Of a DNA stretch of 64,000 bases, positions 1 through 10,099 are shown piece by piece. The DNA is from Watersipora subatra. Lineage: Eukaryota; Bryozoa; Gymnolaemata; Cheilostomatida; Watersiporidae. Below the pieces are notes generated by a model that did not search any database, had not been told where the DNA came from, and saw only the letters and a program-made list of their open reading frames with translations. Location of the stretch: the NCBI RefSeq assembly GCF_963576615.1, contig NC_088715.1:53149959-53213958 (forward strand). The letters run 5' to 3'. The first letter of the stretch is position 1; every line of letters begins with the position of its first letter. The position numbers were made by a program, and so were the translations under genes.

Positions 1-573
1 TTATTAGATATAAAATAATACGTCTATGGTATATAGGAGATATTTTAAAGTTTAATAAGAACGAGAATTTATTTATGTTTAAAGTGTACTCTCTATTAAC
101 TTTATTTCTAGATATAAAACTTGTCTTTTTTTGTTTATTCAAACGCTTGATTTTATAAATTGGTTTTTATTCAAAACAATTATTTACTCAATTTTTATTA
201 CGTACAAAAAATCATATTAATTATTAAAAATATTAATATTATATATATTATATTAATATTAAAAATTATAAAATTTGTGCATACAATGTGGATGTGGTTG
301 TAAGTTGAGGTTTTATTTCACAACACATTCAACATGACTTATTAGTTGAGATTTTGAGAGTTAGTCAAGTACCAGTGCTTTAAACTCTCAACAAGATATA
401 GATGACCAAATTAACTAAATATTGCGGTAAATTGAAATGAAAAGAAAATGTGACCAGACTTTCAAAGTAGTAAGCAGCTTGGGTCGTTTAAACGATCTAC
501 TATCTTAAGCTAATGACTTGCGGCATAAGAATAAACTTGAGGTTCCTCCAAATGAAAACTTACTGCGTCGAAC
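1..573. other. AT-rich sequence without recognised gene
   Basis: No convincing exon, RNA gene or repeat structure was seen. The stretch is AT-rich, with short runs of alternating ATT/TTA around 180-260. Confidence 0.4.
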
Positions 574-793
574 TGGCAACTCACTTGTTGGCAGAGAGTT
601 GACTCCATAGATGACGCAGTAGAAAAAAAAATCAATAACAAAAATGTGAGAAGCTGGCAGTATTTCATTGATTTATGACAATACTTTTGTCACAAAAGCT
701 ATGTAATTAGCAATATGAAGTGACAAGCTGTGCGTTTGTATCTCTTTAAAAATTCTATTGCAAACAGATAATCCCGGAAACTAGGGTAAACCT
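574..793 (+). repeat. Left copy of a direct repeat flanking a microsatellite
   Basis: This roughly 220-base segment is repeated in the same orientation at 1028-1266 with point changes and small indels. Shared landmarks in order are TTGTTGGCAGA, GTTGACTCCATAGAT, AATCAATAACAAAA, TTTCATTGATT and GAAGTGACAAGC. The two copies bracket a TACATA-type microsatellite, which suggests an old tandem duplication that the array expanded between. Confidence 0.7.
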
Positions 794-1027
794 GTATGCA
801 CGTACATATGTACATATGTATGTACATATGTATGTACATATGTACGTATGTATGTATGTACATACATACGTATGTACATAGGAATGTATGTATGCGTGTA
901 ATGTATGTACATACATACGTATGTACATACATATGTACATACATATGTATGTACATATGTACATGTGTACCTATGTATCTATGTACATACGCACAGGTGT
1001 ACGTATGTACACACGTATCTATGTATG
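794..1027. repeat. Self-complementary TACATA/GTATGTAC microsatellite
   Basis: About 230 bases made of GTACATAC, ATGTACAT and TACGTATG words. Nearly every word is the reverse complement of a neighbour, so either strand can fold into many alternative hairpins. The array has no in-frame stops over long stretches on both strands, giving spurious Met/Tyr/His/Val-rich reading frames that are not genes. Confidence 0.85.
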
Positions 1028-1266
1028 TTGCCAACTCGCTTGTTGACAGATAGCTGACCCATTTGTTGGCAGATAGTTGACTCCATAGATAAAACAGTTG
1101 AGGAAACAAATCAATAACAAAAGTGAGAAACTTTGTTATTTCATTGATTATGAGAATATTTTTGGCACAAAGGCTATGCAATTGGCAATGTGAAGTGACA
1201 AGCCATGTGTTTATGTCTCTTTGAAAATTCTATAGCAAACAGATAATTCTTGAAACTAGGTTAAAG
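1028..1266 (+). repeat. Right copy of the flanking direct repeat
   Basis: Diverged copy of 574-793, in the same orientation. A short extra repeat of the TTGTTGGCAGATAG motif lies near its left end. Confidence 0.7.
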
Positions 1267-2440
1267 TTAATCTGAATTAAAGCTTTTCTCTGCAACCGAA
1301 GGTGAAACCCGATACGGTGTTGTTTGACAGTTCTAGAATGAACCCTGTGGAGAGATTGATCATAGAAATAACTATATTCATTGCTCTTGCAGCTGAAAAG
1401 GCTAATTTTATTGTATGTTTAGCACTTTGAAAACTGTTGTTTGATAACACCACCATGATATTGGCTTCTACAAAGGTTATTGCAAGAGAAACCAGACAAT
1501 ATTTTTGATTACTACTTCAATATGTCAAGAACCTTTGTATAGTGAATACCACTTGACATCACGCTTTGCTTCGCAGATATTGCATAAATATGTCTGCCAT
1601 CAGGGCATTGTTAGGGTGGCACCAGATGTATATTATGACATATAACAAGTCATTGTGAGGTTTGGAAATATCTATTATTGCAGAATGATATCCAGTCATA
1701 TATAAGAAATGACAAAAAGACTAAATGTTTCATACTAGTATTCATAAGACTAGCTGAAGCAAGTGATTATAGGTGTACAATATCAACATTAGCACACTAC
1801 AATGAACACAGAGTAAATAGATGAATAAACCACAAAACCGGTAAATAAACTATGTATGTAACTTTGAGTTATTCAATGAGTTATGTCCTCCTGACTCTTG
1901 GTGACTTTGACACAGTCTTAGTAAAACTCATCTCAAATACGCTTACATTTTCATGCAGTAATCTATACTGAACACTTAAATTATGCCTGGTTTGAAAGTT
2001 TAATGTTAATAATATATTAAAAAGGCAATGTTAGCCATAATGAAAAGGACTGAAGTGTAGTTTCCTTCAATCAACTTTAACATGCAGTCTTCTAATTAGA
2101 CACAGTAAATATACAGATCAACAGTTCTTATGTATGCATTAGGTAGATTCCTTGGGTAGTCATCCAGATGAATCTGCAATAAAAATATATAAACAACAAC
2201 TATTGACTAAACAGTTTTAAACCTTATATGACTACAGCATGTATTTGCTCAGACTATGGACTTCAAGAACTATACAAGTAGAATATGTGACTAAAGTATT
2301 GTTTATAAGAAGGATAGATGAACCTCATAAGTCTGACTAAAATTAAACACGATTACAGAAAATATGTATTAATATTTTCTACACAATTTATATATTATAT
2401 TAGTATAAAGTGTATTAGTATATAGTAATAATTATGCTAG
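1267..2440. other. Intergenic sequence without recognised feature
   Basis: Only very short reading frames with no protein-like stretch and no splice-consistent exon were found on either strand. Confidence 0.35.
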
Positions 2441-2483
2441 TATATATACACATATATATGTACATGTATATATATATACAATG

Positions 2484-2514
<31 letters not shown>
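2441..2514. repeat. (TA)n microsatellite
   Basis: Alternating TA with occasional GTACATG interruptions, ending directly at the degenerate hammerhead motif that follows. Confidence 0.8.
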
Positions 2515-2580
2515 GTACAACTGCACCTGATGAGTGCATCGCACGAAGAAACTTTGTAGCACAATCACTAGAAGTTTACT
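2513..2580 (+). ncRNA. Degenerate hammerhead ribozyme copy
   Basis: This is a decayed relative of the motif at 51956-52019. It keeps the CTGATGA core (2527-2533) and stem II GTGC/GCAC with an ATC loop (2534-2544). The second core strand is GAAG instead of GAAA (2545-2548), so the base corresponding to A15.1 is mutated, and two of the first stem I pairs are broken. The final core dinucleotide TA is at 2557-2558. It also shares the AAGTTTACTTT sequence downstream. Self-cleavage is not expected. Confidence 0.55.
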
Positions 2581-2689
2581 TTCTTCTAAATATTTTTTTA
2601 AAATATTACATACTCCACCAATTATCTTATAGGTTTTAAGTGTGGAGTTCTCTTTTTATATGCTTTTGTCCCTGCTTTTAGTTGCTACA

Positions 2690-2700
2690 TCTATATATAT

Positions 2701-2765
<65 letters not shown>

Positions 2766-2800
2766 CATGTATATATATATACATGTATATATATAAATAT
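2690..2800. repeat. (TA)n microsatellite
   Basis: Roughly 110 bases of alternating TA with TACATG interruptions. Confidence 0.85.
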
Positions 2801-2810
2801 ATATTACATA

Positions 2811-2930
2811 AACTTTTAAGTTTATAAGGCTTTAAAGTTTGTCTTATATAAATATATATATATATAAGTATATATATATATACTTATATAAGACAAACTT
2901 TAAAGCCTTAAATTATAAACTTCAAAAGTT
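2811..2930. repeat. Large imperfect palindrome
   Basis: The left arm, starting AACTTTTAAG and containing GGCTTTAAAGTTTGTCTTAT, is the reverse complement of the right arm apart from a few bases. The centre is itself a palindrome of TATATAAGTATATA type. It could extrude a cruciform of about 120 bases. Confidence 0.75.
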
Positions 2931-4166
2931 ATTTGAAGTTTATAAATTTAATAAGATAATGTAATTCTATCTATATATACATTTCTCAAAGTATGTAAAT
3001 TTGTGTGAATATAAGAGAGTGAGGAATAACTAATACTTGTAATCTTACATGATAAGTTTTACAGTAAATCTCACAGATAATCTAACAGATTACAGTAATC
3101 TTACAAATGTTTGTTGTAAAATGTGAAATTTATTACAAATTACTAATTGATTAAGTTTAAAATAAAAAATGTAAAGACTAATACACAAAGCGAGCGCTTA
3201 TAGGAACATACAAACAAAGATGTTTTAATTTGAACTAAAAGAAATAACGTAAAAATATTGTTCAAACAAAATGTTTATTCTTGTTGAATGATGGTGGAGC
3301 GCAAGGTAGCAAATCAAAATTCAAAAACCATACTGTAGCTGGAAAAAAGTATTCTGAGCAGCTGGAATAAAAAAGTAGAGAACTAAATGAAGATGTAAAA
3401 TAAATAGCAAGTATGTAAACTATGAAACATATTATTTGGTAATGATACAAATAATACAAAGTGCAAGAAACCAAAAATTTTATGACTAAATGAGAAGCAC
3501 TACAACAGTCGCCAAATATTTATTTTGAGAGGGAAATGTTTGTTGATAAGGTTTGGCAAAAAGTATCGTGTTTTATGGGGCCATAATGACCTGTGGGCGC
3601 ATTGTATCAATAAATACGTCATTTAGCTTAATTTTATCATTAAATGATCTTATGTTTGCGAAACCCTTTTAATGTAATGAATAATGCTGAACTCGCCATT
3701 GCGAGCAACTTATATTTCTTAATAACATATATAATCAGTACACAATTCGCCAAATTTTAAGTTCGTAGATAATCTATTGTTGATATCGCAAAGCTGAACA
3801 AATTAGCTCTAACGAAATAAAGACAAAGAAGCATCGGGCTGCATATACATAAGTCCCAAAATATTTCTTCCTCACAGCTTCGTAATGTGTGGTCGCTTTG
3901 TTAAAATAATTAGCGTGTGGTTATTATATATCAAATATGATAACGTCATAGATCACAATTTCCTAACCGGGTGTTTGTAATGTGTTGGTGCAATGCTAAA
4001 ATAATTGCTATAGCCAGACAATCAAGCCTACGAATACACATACGATGGCAAACTTTGTGAAACATATATTACACATGTATATATATATATATATATATTT
4101 AATGAGTATATATATATTCACTATATATACGGTATACGAGTATAGTAAATGATGATAGGTACCTGC
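2931..4166. other. Non-coding stretch with a repeat fragment
   Basis: No exon was recognised. The segment around 3545-3660 resembles the 5' part of the Helitron-like element seen on the minus strand near 41580-41650 (shared ATACGTCATTTA and GCGCA landmarks). A short (TA)n run lies at 4078-4100. Confidence 0.35.
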
Positions 4167-4355
4167 CTAAATCAACTCAGCTGACTTATGGGAGTCTCTT
4201 AATTTTGTTGATGAAACATCAAAGTCTATCAACCCAGTTTTCTTCATGTTGTGTGAGAGCAGCGTGAAGAAATGTGTGAAGGCTTGAGTCATTTCCTCAC
4301 TCCAATCTTCTTCCCAAAAATCTTTTATTACGGAGATGAAATGAAAGTAAAATGC
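4167..4355 (-). CDS. Globin-like terminal exon (helices G-H)
   Basis: Acceptor TTTTAG precedes 4355 and the frame runs 62 codons to TAG at 4167-4169. The segment FHFISVIKDFWEEDW fits the G helix and start of H, and MTQAFTHFF plus LLSHNMKKTG fits the rest of H, where most globins have AW and M. A 16-residue tail after the H helix is longer than in myoglobin but common in globin X. It starts in phase 0, matching the end of the upstream exon. Confidence 0.55.
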   Translation of the reverse strand, partial: AFYFHFISVIKDFWEEDWSEEMTQAFTHFFTLLSHNMKKTGLIDFDVSSTKLRDSHKSAELI

Positions 4356-7300
4356 CTAAAACATTGTATAAATATACATTTAGTTATACATGTAGTAATG
4401 TAAAATAAGAAAATAAATTCATTGGAAGCTGTGATGAGTCAGAACTCACCAGAAATCATGAGCACTTTTTAAAAAGCAGTTTTCTGATATAATTGGAAAT
4501 TATCTGCCCCTTCTGGTAAAACTAAACTTTTGATGTATACTAGCATTGATAAAAAATATCAACGGTATACCTGGTAAGTAAAAGATTTAGGGCATTATCT
4601 TTGAAAGGCAAAATGTTAACAAAATTTCACTCGCATTCTACAATAAATTGTCAAATTTTCTCTACTCCTTGAATGTGTAAACCCATATTTTGAGTTATCT
4701 CCACTATTCAGTAAAAGAAATATTTAATCAATTGATTTGAATACATTTAGATTAAAGCAAATTAGTATAATGAGTAGGCAACTCCGTATCATTGTGGATG
4801 CGAAGAAATTACGGTATGTAGAGCCTAGATCTTGGATTGATATGAACTCTTATAGTATCTAAAAGCTGGTTCACACTACATCGCCGAATCTCGGCATTGA
4901 TGCCACAATACTTTGGTGATCGTCGATGATAGCAATGTTCACACTATCACAAACCTATCCCGTTTGCATCAGGAAGTACTCTGTGACGTAGTGTTTTCAT
5001 TCTTCTGTTTAAATTGTCACCAAGAAACCTCTTTGTTTTCACATGCTGGAATCAAATACTAGTCCCCCAGCGACTATCATAAACGGAAATGAATAAATCA
5101 CGCTATCCGCAACCGCGAATTACTATTGCTGAAATGGTTCACATTTGAAAGGTGGCCATCAAAGCTAAATTAAGGACTGCCTTTCAAATGTGAACCATTT
5201 CGGCAATGGTAATTCGCGGTTGCGAATAGCTTGATTTATTCACTTCTATTTATGGTAACACCATAGACACGGAGAGAAAGTATGCAGCTGTCCAACTTTT
5301 CCTACGTGTCCATACATGTTCACTGAAGCACAGATGTGTGAAACTTGAAATCACTATAAAACCTTTGCTACTTACTTTTCCATCAGCTGTGCCACTTACC
5401 TTACCATTAGCTATGTTACTTACCTTACCATTAGCTGTGCTACTTACTTTACCAATAGCTATGTTACTTAACTTACCATTAGCTATGTCACTTAGCTTAC
5501 CATTAACTATGTTACTTACCTTACCATTAGCTATGTTACTTACCTTACCATTAGCTATCTTACTTATTTTACTATTAGCTATGCTACTCAGTTTACCATT
5601 AGCTATGTTACTTACCTTACCATTAACTATGTTACTTATTTTACCATTAAATATGTTACCTACCTTACCATTAGCTATGTTACTTACCTTACTATTAGCT
5701 ATTTTGCTCAACTTACCTTTAGCTATGTTACTTACCTTACTATTAACTGTGTTACCTACCTTACCATTAGCTATGTTACTTACCTTACCATTAGCTATGT
5801 TACTTACCTCACCATGAGCTATGTTATTTACTCTACCATTGTCTATGTTACCTACCTCACCATGAGCTATTTTACTTACTCTACCATTAGCGATGTTATT
5901 TACCTTACTATTAGCTATGTTACATACCTTGCTATAAAGTTATCAAGACCGCAATAGCTATGTGATAATATATATAATAAGCCAAAAGTTGTAAAAGTTA
6001 AAAGTTTGAATAGGGTGTAGACTCATTCTGACAACACATAGCCTTAGTACTTTTGGAAAAGCAAGCGCCCCCTATATTTTACTTACTTCTACAGTCGACT
6101 CGCTGCAAGGCAGGCCTTGATCTTCTGAATCTCGTAACACTTGTAGCATTTCAGCTTCATCCTCTATGCAAGGAACAAGTTTCCTTACAAGGTTCAGAAT
6201 GCTGAGTCCACGTATTGAAATTTCTGCAGATGTGTAATCTTGAAAAAACGTATTCGTGGTTCTGACTGGCGGCAGAGCTTCTTTTTCTACCACTGCAGCA
6301 CCCAATAAACTACATACAGAACAATGCACCAAATAAACTACATTTATAACAACTCAATTAAATGTCATTAAAACAGAAAACAAACTGCTGGCCAAATGGC
6401 ATAAAGGCAGGTAATTCCGCAAATACATGTAGTTCATGAGCACAATTGCTTGAAAAAAACTATTTAAAGCATTTATCTCTACTTGTTTCATACACCAAAG
6501 TTTGCTCATTTTATAAAGCTTTTCAAAAAAATTGGACTTTCTCATTTATAGCGAGTTTTTGGCTGCCAATTCCGGAGTCTGAAAATTAGGATCTTATTAA
6601 CCAAAAGGAGAGTTTAGTGAATTGAATCCAACAAGCAGTTTACAAACCAGAACGAAAGTTCTTCATATTTATTGTGGCAGCAGTTAGTATAACGCTACAG
6701 CAGCCTAGTTAATAACTAAAGGTTAAATGATTAGAAAGCCTAGTTCTGCTGGCCACTGCACAACAATCTGTGCTTTCTAGTTCTTGAAAGACAGTGATGG
6801 AGGCTAACGTCAGCTTGAAGAGAGCTTGAACTAAAAACAGTCAGCCATCTCCGCAGGCTGCTGATTTCTCCTTTTGTTTGTGAATTAGTAAGTGCTTGCT
6901 TCCCATGTCATCCATCATGCATCTTCTAATAACCGTACTTAAAAGAGTATCTGTGATTGGCTGGTGCTTCTGTGATGTATTTTTTGTGTTAGCCGTGATG
7001 GCAAAATCTCTTCACTCAAGTCACACTGAAGACTATTGCAAGCCCTGTAATAGACTCACTACTTATACAAAAACCAAAAAGTATCTAAAAATGCAAAACA
7101 CTATGAAGAAGAAAAATAACTATAAATAGCTAAAATCGTTGTATAAGATTAGTATAACCAAAGAGGTGAAGAAAAAAAAATTAAACTTTAAGCTTGCGCG
7201 TACACAACGGATATAATCGGACATCTTTTGTTAAAAACATCCTAATAAACTTGAACATACAATCACTCATATACAAGTTACCAATTGGTTATTTTACAAT

Positions 7301-8233
7301 AATCAATTAGTAGAGACAAACAATCCCTTCTCTTACAAGCAATTATCTTCAAAGCTACAGGCATATACCAGACATAAATCTTGACATCTTCATAGAAAGC
7401 ATAGCAGAGATCATCGAAGCCTTCTTACTAATAGCAACAGTTGCGATCTCAGCTGTTTAAACCATGTTTAGCTTGACATTTTAATTTAGAATGCTCAGGA
7501 TTACTAACAGAGATTACTAACAGAGATACAACATGGTAAACTGACTTTGGTAAAGGAATATTAAAATTAAAAAATAATGAAAATTGGCCCACTTGAAGTA
7601 GGTGAGGGGGCCAATCAGCTGAACCTTGAATTCTATTTCAAGCTATGCTTTTCTTATCAGAGCCTTCTCAGAGACAGAGAGAGAGATAGCGGACTGTGTC
7701 TATCCAAGCTGTTGGGAGCATCTTTCTTTGACCTTCCTTTACTTTGCTTTTCTTGTAGACTAAGCTGTAACTTCCCAGTTTTCCTTGTAACAAAGCATAA
7801 TCAAATATAGCAAATGTGTTCAAGTTGGAAGGCTTCAGCTTGCTTTTAGTTAGAGATGTGTGCTCAGTGACAAGTAACCATTAATCTATTTAGTAAATAT
7901 TTTGGTCTCATTTTACATAAAAAAGGTTTATTCCCATGATTCTGGTTATTTAGAGCTATATGCTTGTTTTAGTCAAGAAAGATGGTCTCAAATGAAATTA
8001 GTAAATTAACTGTAAACGTCAGATATCATTGTTGTCTTGAAATTAACTAGCTAGCATTGCCGCCCAGTTTACTTGATCCGTTAGGTCAGTCTGCTCTCAA
8101 CTTCCTTGATCTCTTTAAAATCTGAATCAAAGTTTATAAAAAAACAAACCTACCATGCCACAGCCAGGGATTGTCTGGTCAGCAACCTTGTTATTTTATT
8201 ACCATTCGGTAGACAGCTGATTTCTCCACCCAT
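4167..8233 (-). CDS. Probable globin-X-like gene (three exons seen, middle exon not found)
   Basis: Three minus-strand exons fit one globin-fold gene: 8233-8154, 6292-6087 and 4355-4167. The first starts MGGEISC, which fits an N-myristoylation signal (Gly2, Ser6) with a neighbouring Cys for palmitoylation, as known for membrane-bound globin X proteins. It continues into an A-helix-like LLTRQSLAVAW. The second covers helices E-F and the third helices G-H with the family pattern DW, AF and NMKKTG. The last intron is phase 0 at the site that matches the conserved globin G7.0 intron. The first exon ends in phase 2 but the second begins in phase 1, so a B/C-helix exon must lie in 6293-8153; I could not locate it. 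No histidine falls at the distal (E7) or proximal (F8) position, so ordinary heme binding is doubtful. The globin assignment rests on pattern and gene structure only, not on a database search. Confidence 0.45.
5079..5253. mobile_element. Foldback (MITE-like) element
   Basis: Two 74-base arms, 5079-5152 and 5180-5253, are about 90% complementary and are separated by 27 bases. Landmarks are CAACCGCGAATTAC and GGTTCACATTTGAAAGG. It lies in the last intron of the globin-like gene. Sequence at 4863-4990 with GGTTCACACT motifs may belong to the same family. Confidence 0.75.
5370..5937. repeat. 24-bp minisatellite, about 23 copies
   Basis: The unit is close to TTACCATTAGCTATGTTACT plus TACC. Because 24 is divisible by three and the unit has open frames, both strands show long repetitive reading frames (LTLPLAML-type on plus, NIANGKVS-type on minus). 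These are by-products of the repeat, which sits within the last intron of the globin-like gene. Confidence 0.9.
6087..6292 (-). CDS. Globin-like internal exon (helices CD to F)
   Basis: Acceptor CTGCAG is followed by 206 bases ending at GAA, then donor GTAAGT. It starts in phase 1 and ends in phase 0. The core IRGLSILNLVRKLV then IEDEAEMLQVL fits helices E and F of neuroglobin/globin X, including the acidic ED turn. A gap-free alignment to the family pattern puts Arg at E7 and Gly (next to Gln) at F8; there is no His in the whole exon. The exon could instead belong to an unrelated helical protein, but its phase and spacing match the terminal exon at 4167-4355. Confidence 0.5.
8154..8233 (-). 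CDS. Globin-like first exon with N-myristoylation motif
   Basis: ATG at 8233-8231 opens 26 codons plus two bases before donor GTAGGT. The product begins MGGEISC and ends TRQSLAVAW. Gly2 with Ser6 fits the N-myristoyltransferase consensus, and Cys7 could be palmitoylated. The end resembles the globin A helix, where a Trp follows a charged amphipathic turn. The codon for that Trp is split by the intron (phase 2). It is short, so on its own it would be weak evidence. Confidence 0.45.
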
Positions 8234-8526
8234 TGCTGTTTTTGCACCAAAATGATTTTGTACCAACACTACCAATGTCAGAAAAGTGGGTTCCTTTACC
8301 AAACTGCAAATCGAACTGATGTCAACTAAAGGGAGCTTATATAGTGATATATTCTAGTCCCAATAACAAGCAAGGCATAGTGAGCTCTGTAATTAATATT
8401 TATATATAAACCAAATGCAAAGGATGATGTGGGGCTATACGTCTTTCTGAGAACTGATATATATAATTATTTTTGCATCAGCAATTACATTGTTAGCAAG
8501 GTAACAAACCATTCATAGACGAACAT

Positions 8527-8745
8527 CTAGTATATATATACACATTTCTCAAAGTTTGTTGTCTGTCTATTGTCTGTTTCTGTTGTCCGCTTTTGGCATG
8601 TCCAGCTATTGCTTGTAAAAATTAGGAGCTAAAACTACCCACTTTGCTGAAGAGTTTTACTCCAGCACTCCCTACCCACGAAGATCGAAAACGCAGTTTG
8701 CTAATCCAGCGCATTAACCAGAAGACCACGGAAACTCTTCCCATT
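8527..8745 (-). mobile_element. tRNA-derived SINE copy
   Basis: Read on the minus strand, the head has a tRNA-like A box (TGGTCTTCTGGTTAATGCGC) and a B box (TTTTCGATCTTCG) about 40 bases later. The body carries ATAGCTGGACA and ends in an AAACTTTGAGAAAT plus TATATATA tail. The same body and tail recur at 41690-41860 and in part at 42637-42830. Confidence 0.6.
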
Positions 8746-8796
8746 GCTGGCTCTTAGTACTTAACGTATACATCCATTTTTGTTCTAACACCAGAA

Positions 8797-8960
8797 GGAC
8801 GAATTAATTTAAAATCTATGAACTCTTAGCTCTATGACGCGCGATGATTTTCCATCCTTTCCGTTTTAGGGCTAATTTGTTTTAGGCAAAACAGTATCAA
8901 CAATAGATTTTCTCGAAAATAAAACTTGGCAATTGCTGTACTGATTAGCACGAAATAACG
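8797..8960 (+). repeat. Partial copy of the Helitron-like element
   Basis: This segment aligns in direct orientation with 9168-9330, the 5' part of the following element (shared CTATGAA and TTTCTCGAAAATAAAA-like landmarks). Confidence 0.4.
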
Positions 8961-9145
8961 ATTTTTATTGGGTTTTCTCAGCTTGTATCAATTACATCAT
9001 TAAAAAATCATCTGTTTCATAGTTTATATACTTGGCATTTACTTCACATCTACACTTACTTGCTCTCCTAATTTATTTCTGCTTCTCCGAAGACTTTTTC
9101 CCAGCCACGTTACATTTTCTTAATTCCGATAATAGCGTAATAAAT

Positions 9146-10099
9146 TATAAGTATTTCAATGCCAAATGACGCATTAATTGAAATTCTATGAATTCTATTA
9201 CCTCTTTTGGTTTTTATTAATGTTTTTTACGTTTTCATGGTACTAGAGATAATTCGTTTTCTGCAAATTGGTATCAAGATTAATTTTTCTCAAAATTAAA
9301 AATTGGTGATTATATCTCAGTTCAGCATCATCCGTTGTTGCAAAACCGTTTGCAAACAGATGACAAACTGATAAAATTTTAGTTAGAAGTTTACTAAAAT
9401 GCATGTGAAAACTTTTTTCAAGTATGTTTTTAGTGAGCTAAATTCATATAAGTTAGATTCAGGGTTTATGTTACTCGTCTGCCTTGAAGGTAAAAACTCT
9501 CGTGTAAAAGATTGTAACGTTACATTTTTTGCAGATCATACCCAAAAATGCACCAAAGTTACTGTAGGCATCTATAGCTACTAAAATGGTTTTGCTACTA
9601 TTTTTAATGATGATGATTTTAAACAGACAGTAATGGCATTATATAATTACCATAAGTTTTTATACCATTCTATACGTATATACGATATTTTCACCTTATG
9701 ATGCCAAGGCTGAAAGGACCTAAAATCACATAATCGTGTAACAAACAATTGTTCATCATAATCATAGCAAAACCAATTATATTTAGCCATTACTTGCTAA
9801 TGAACTCACATCTACATTTAAACACATCTGCAGTTATATTTCTCTTCCTAGTTTATTTCACCAAAACACATTTTTCATGATATGAAATTTAAAAGTTGTA
9901 GTTGTTTGAAAAAGTTCGAAAACTTTTAAAGTTTTCTCTTTCCTCTTAATTCATTTGAACTGCTTAACAATATTTTCTAATGATATGAAGTTTTAAAGTT
10001 AGAATGGTAAATTTTGTATACGGTATGTTAAATAAAAATCAATTTTCTGTCTAAAGATTTTTTTATTACCTAGGCAACGCCGGGCATTACAGCTGCTAG
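9146..10099 (+). mobile_element. Non-autonomous Helitron-like element
   Basis: About 950 bases. The 3' end reads CCTAGGCAACGCCGGGC, which can form a short GC hairpin, followed 10 bases later by CTAG and then T, the hallmark of a Helitron 3' end inserted between A and T. Related copies occur at 13620-14151 (plus), 40575-41650 (minus), 41851-42235 (minus) and in part near 36870-37140. It encodes nothing; the reading frame at 9399-9584 lies inside the repeat. The 5' end is approximate. Confidence 0.55.

Noticed and set aside
5250-5817. Leucine-rich plus-strand frame and NIANGKVS minus-strand frame
   Set aside because: Both come from the 24-bp minisatellite, whose length is divisible by three.
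7577-7810. 77-codon plus-strand frame, and the Ser/Lys-rich minus-strand frame opposite it
   Set aside because: Neither has fitting splice sites; the minus-strand frame could not serve as the missing globin exon because its phases do not match.
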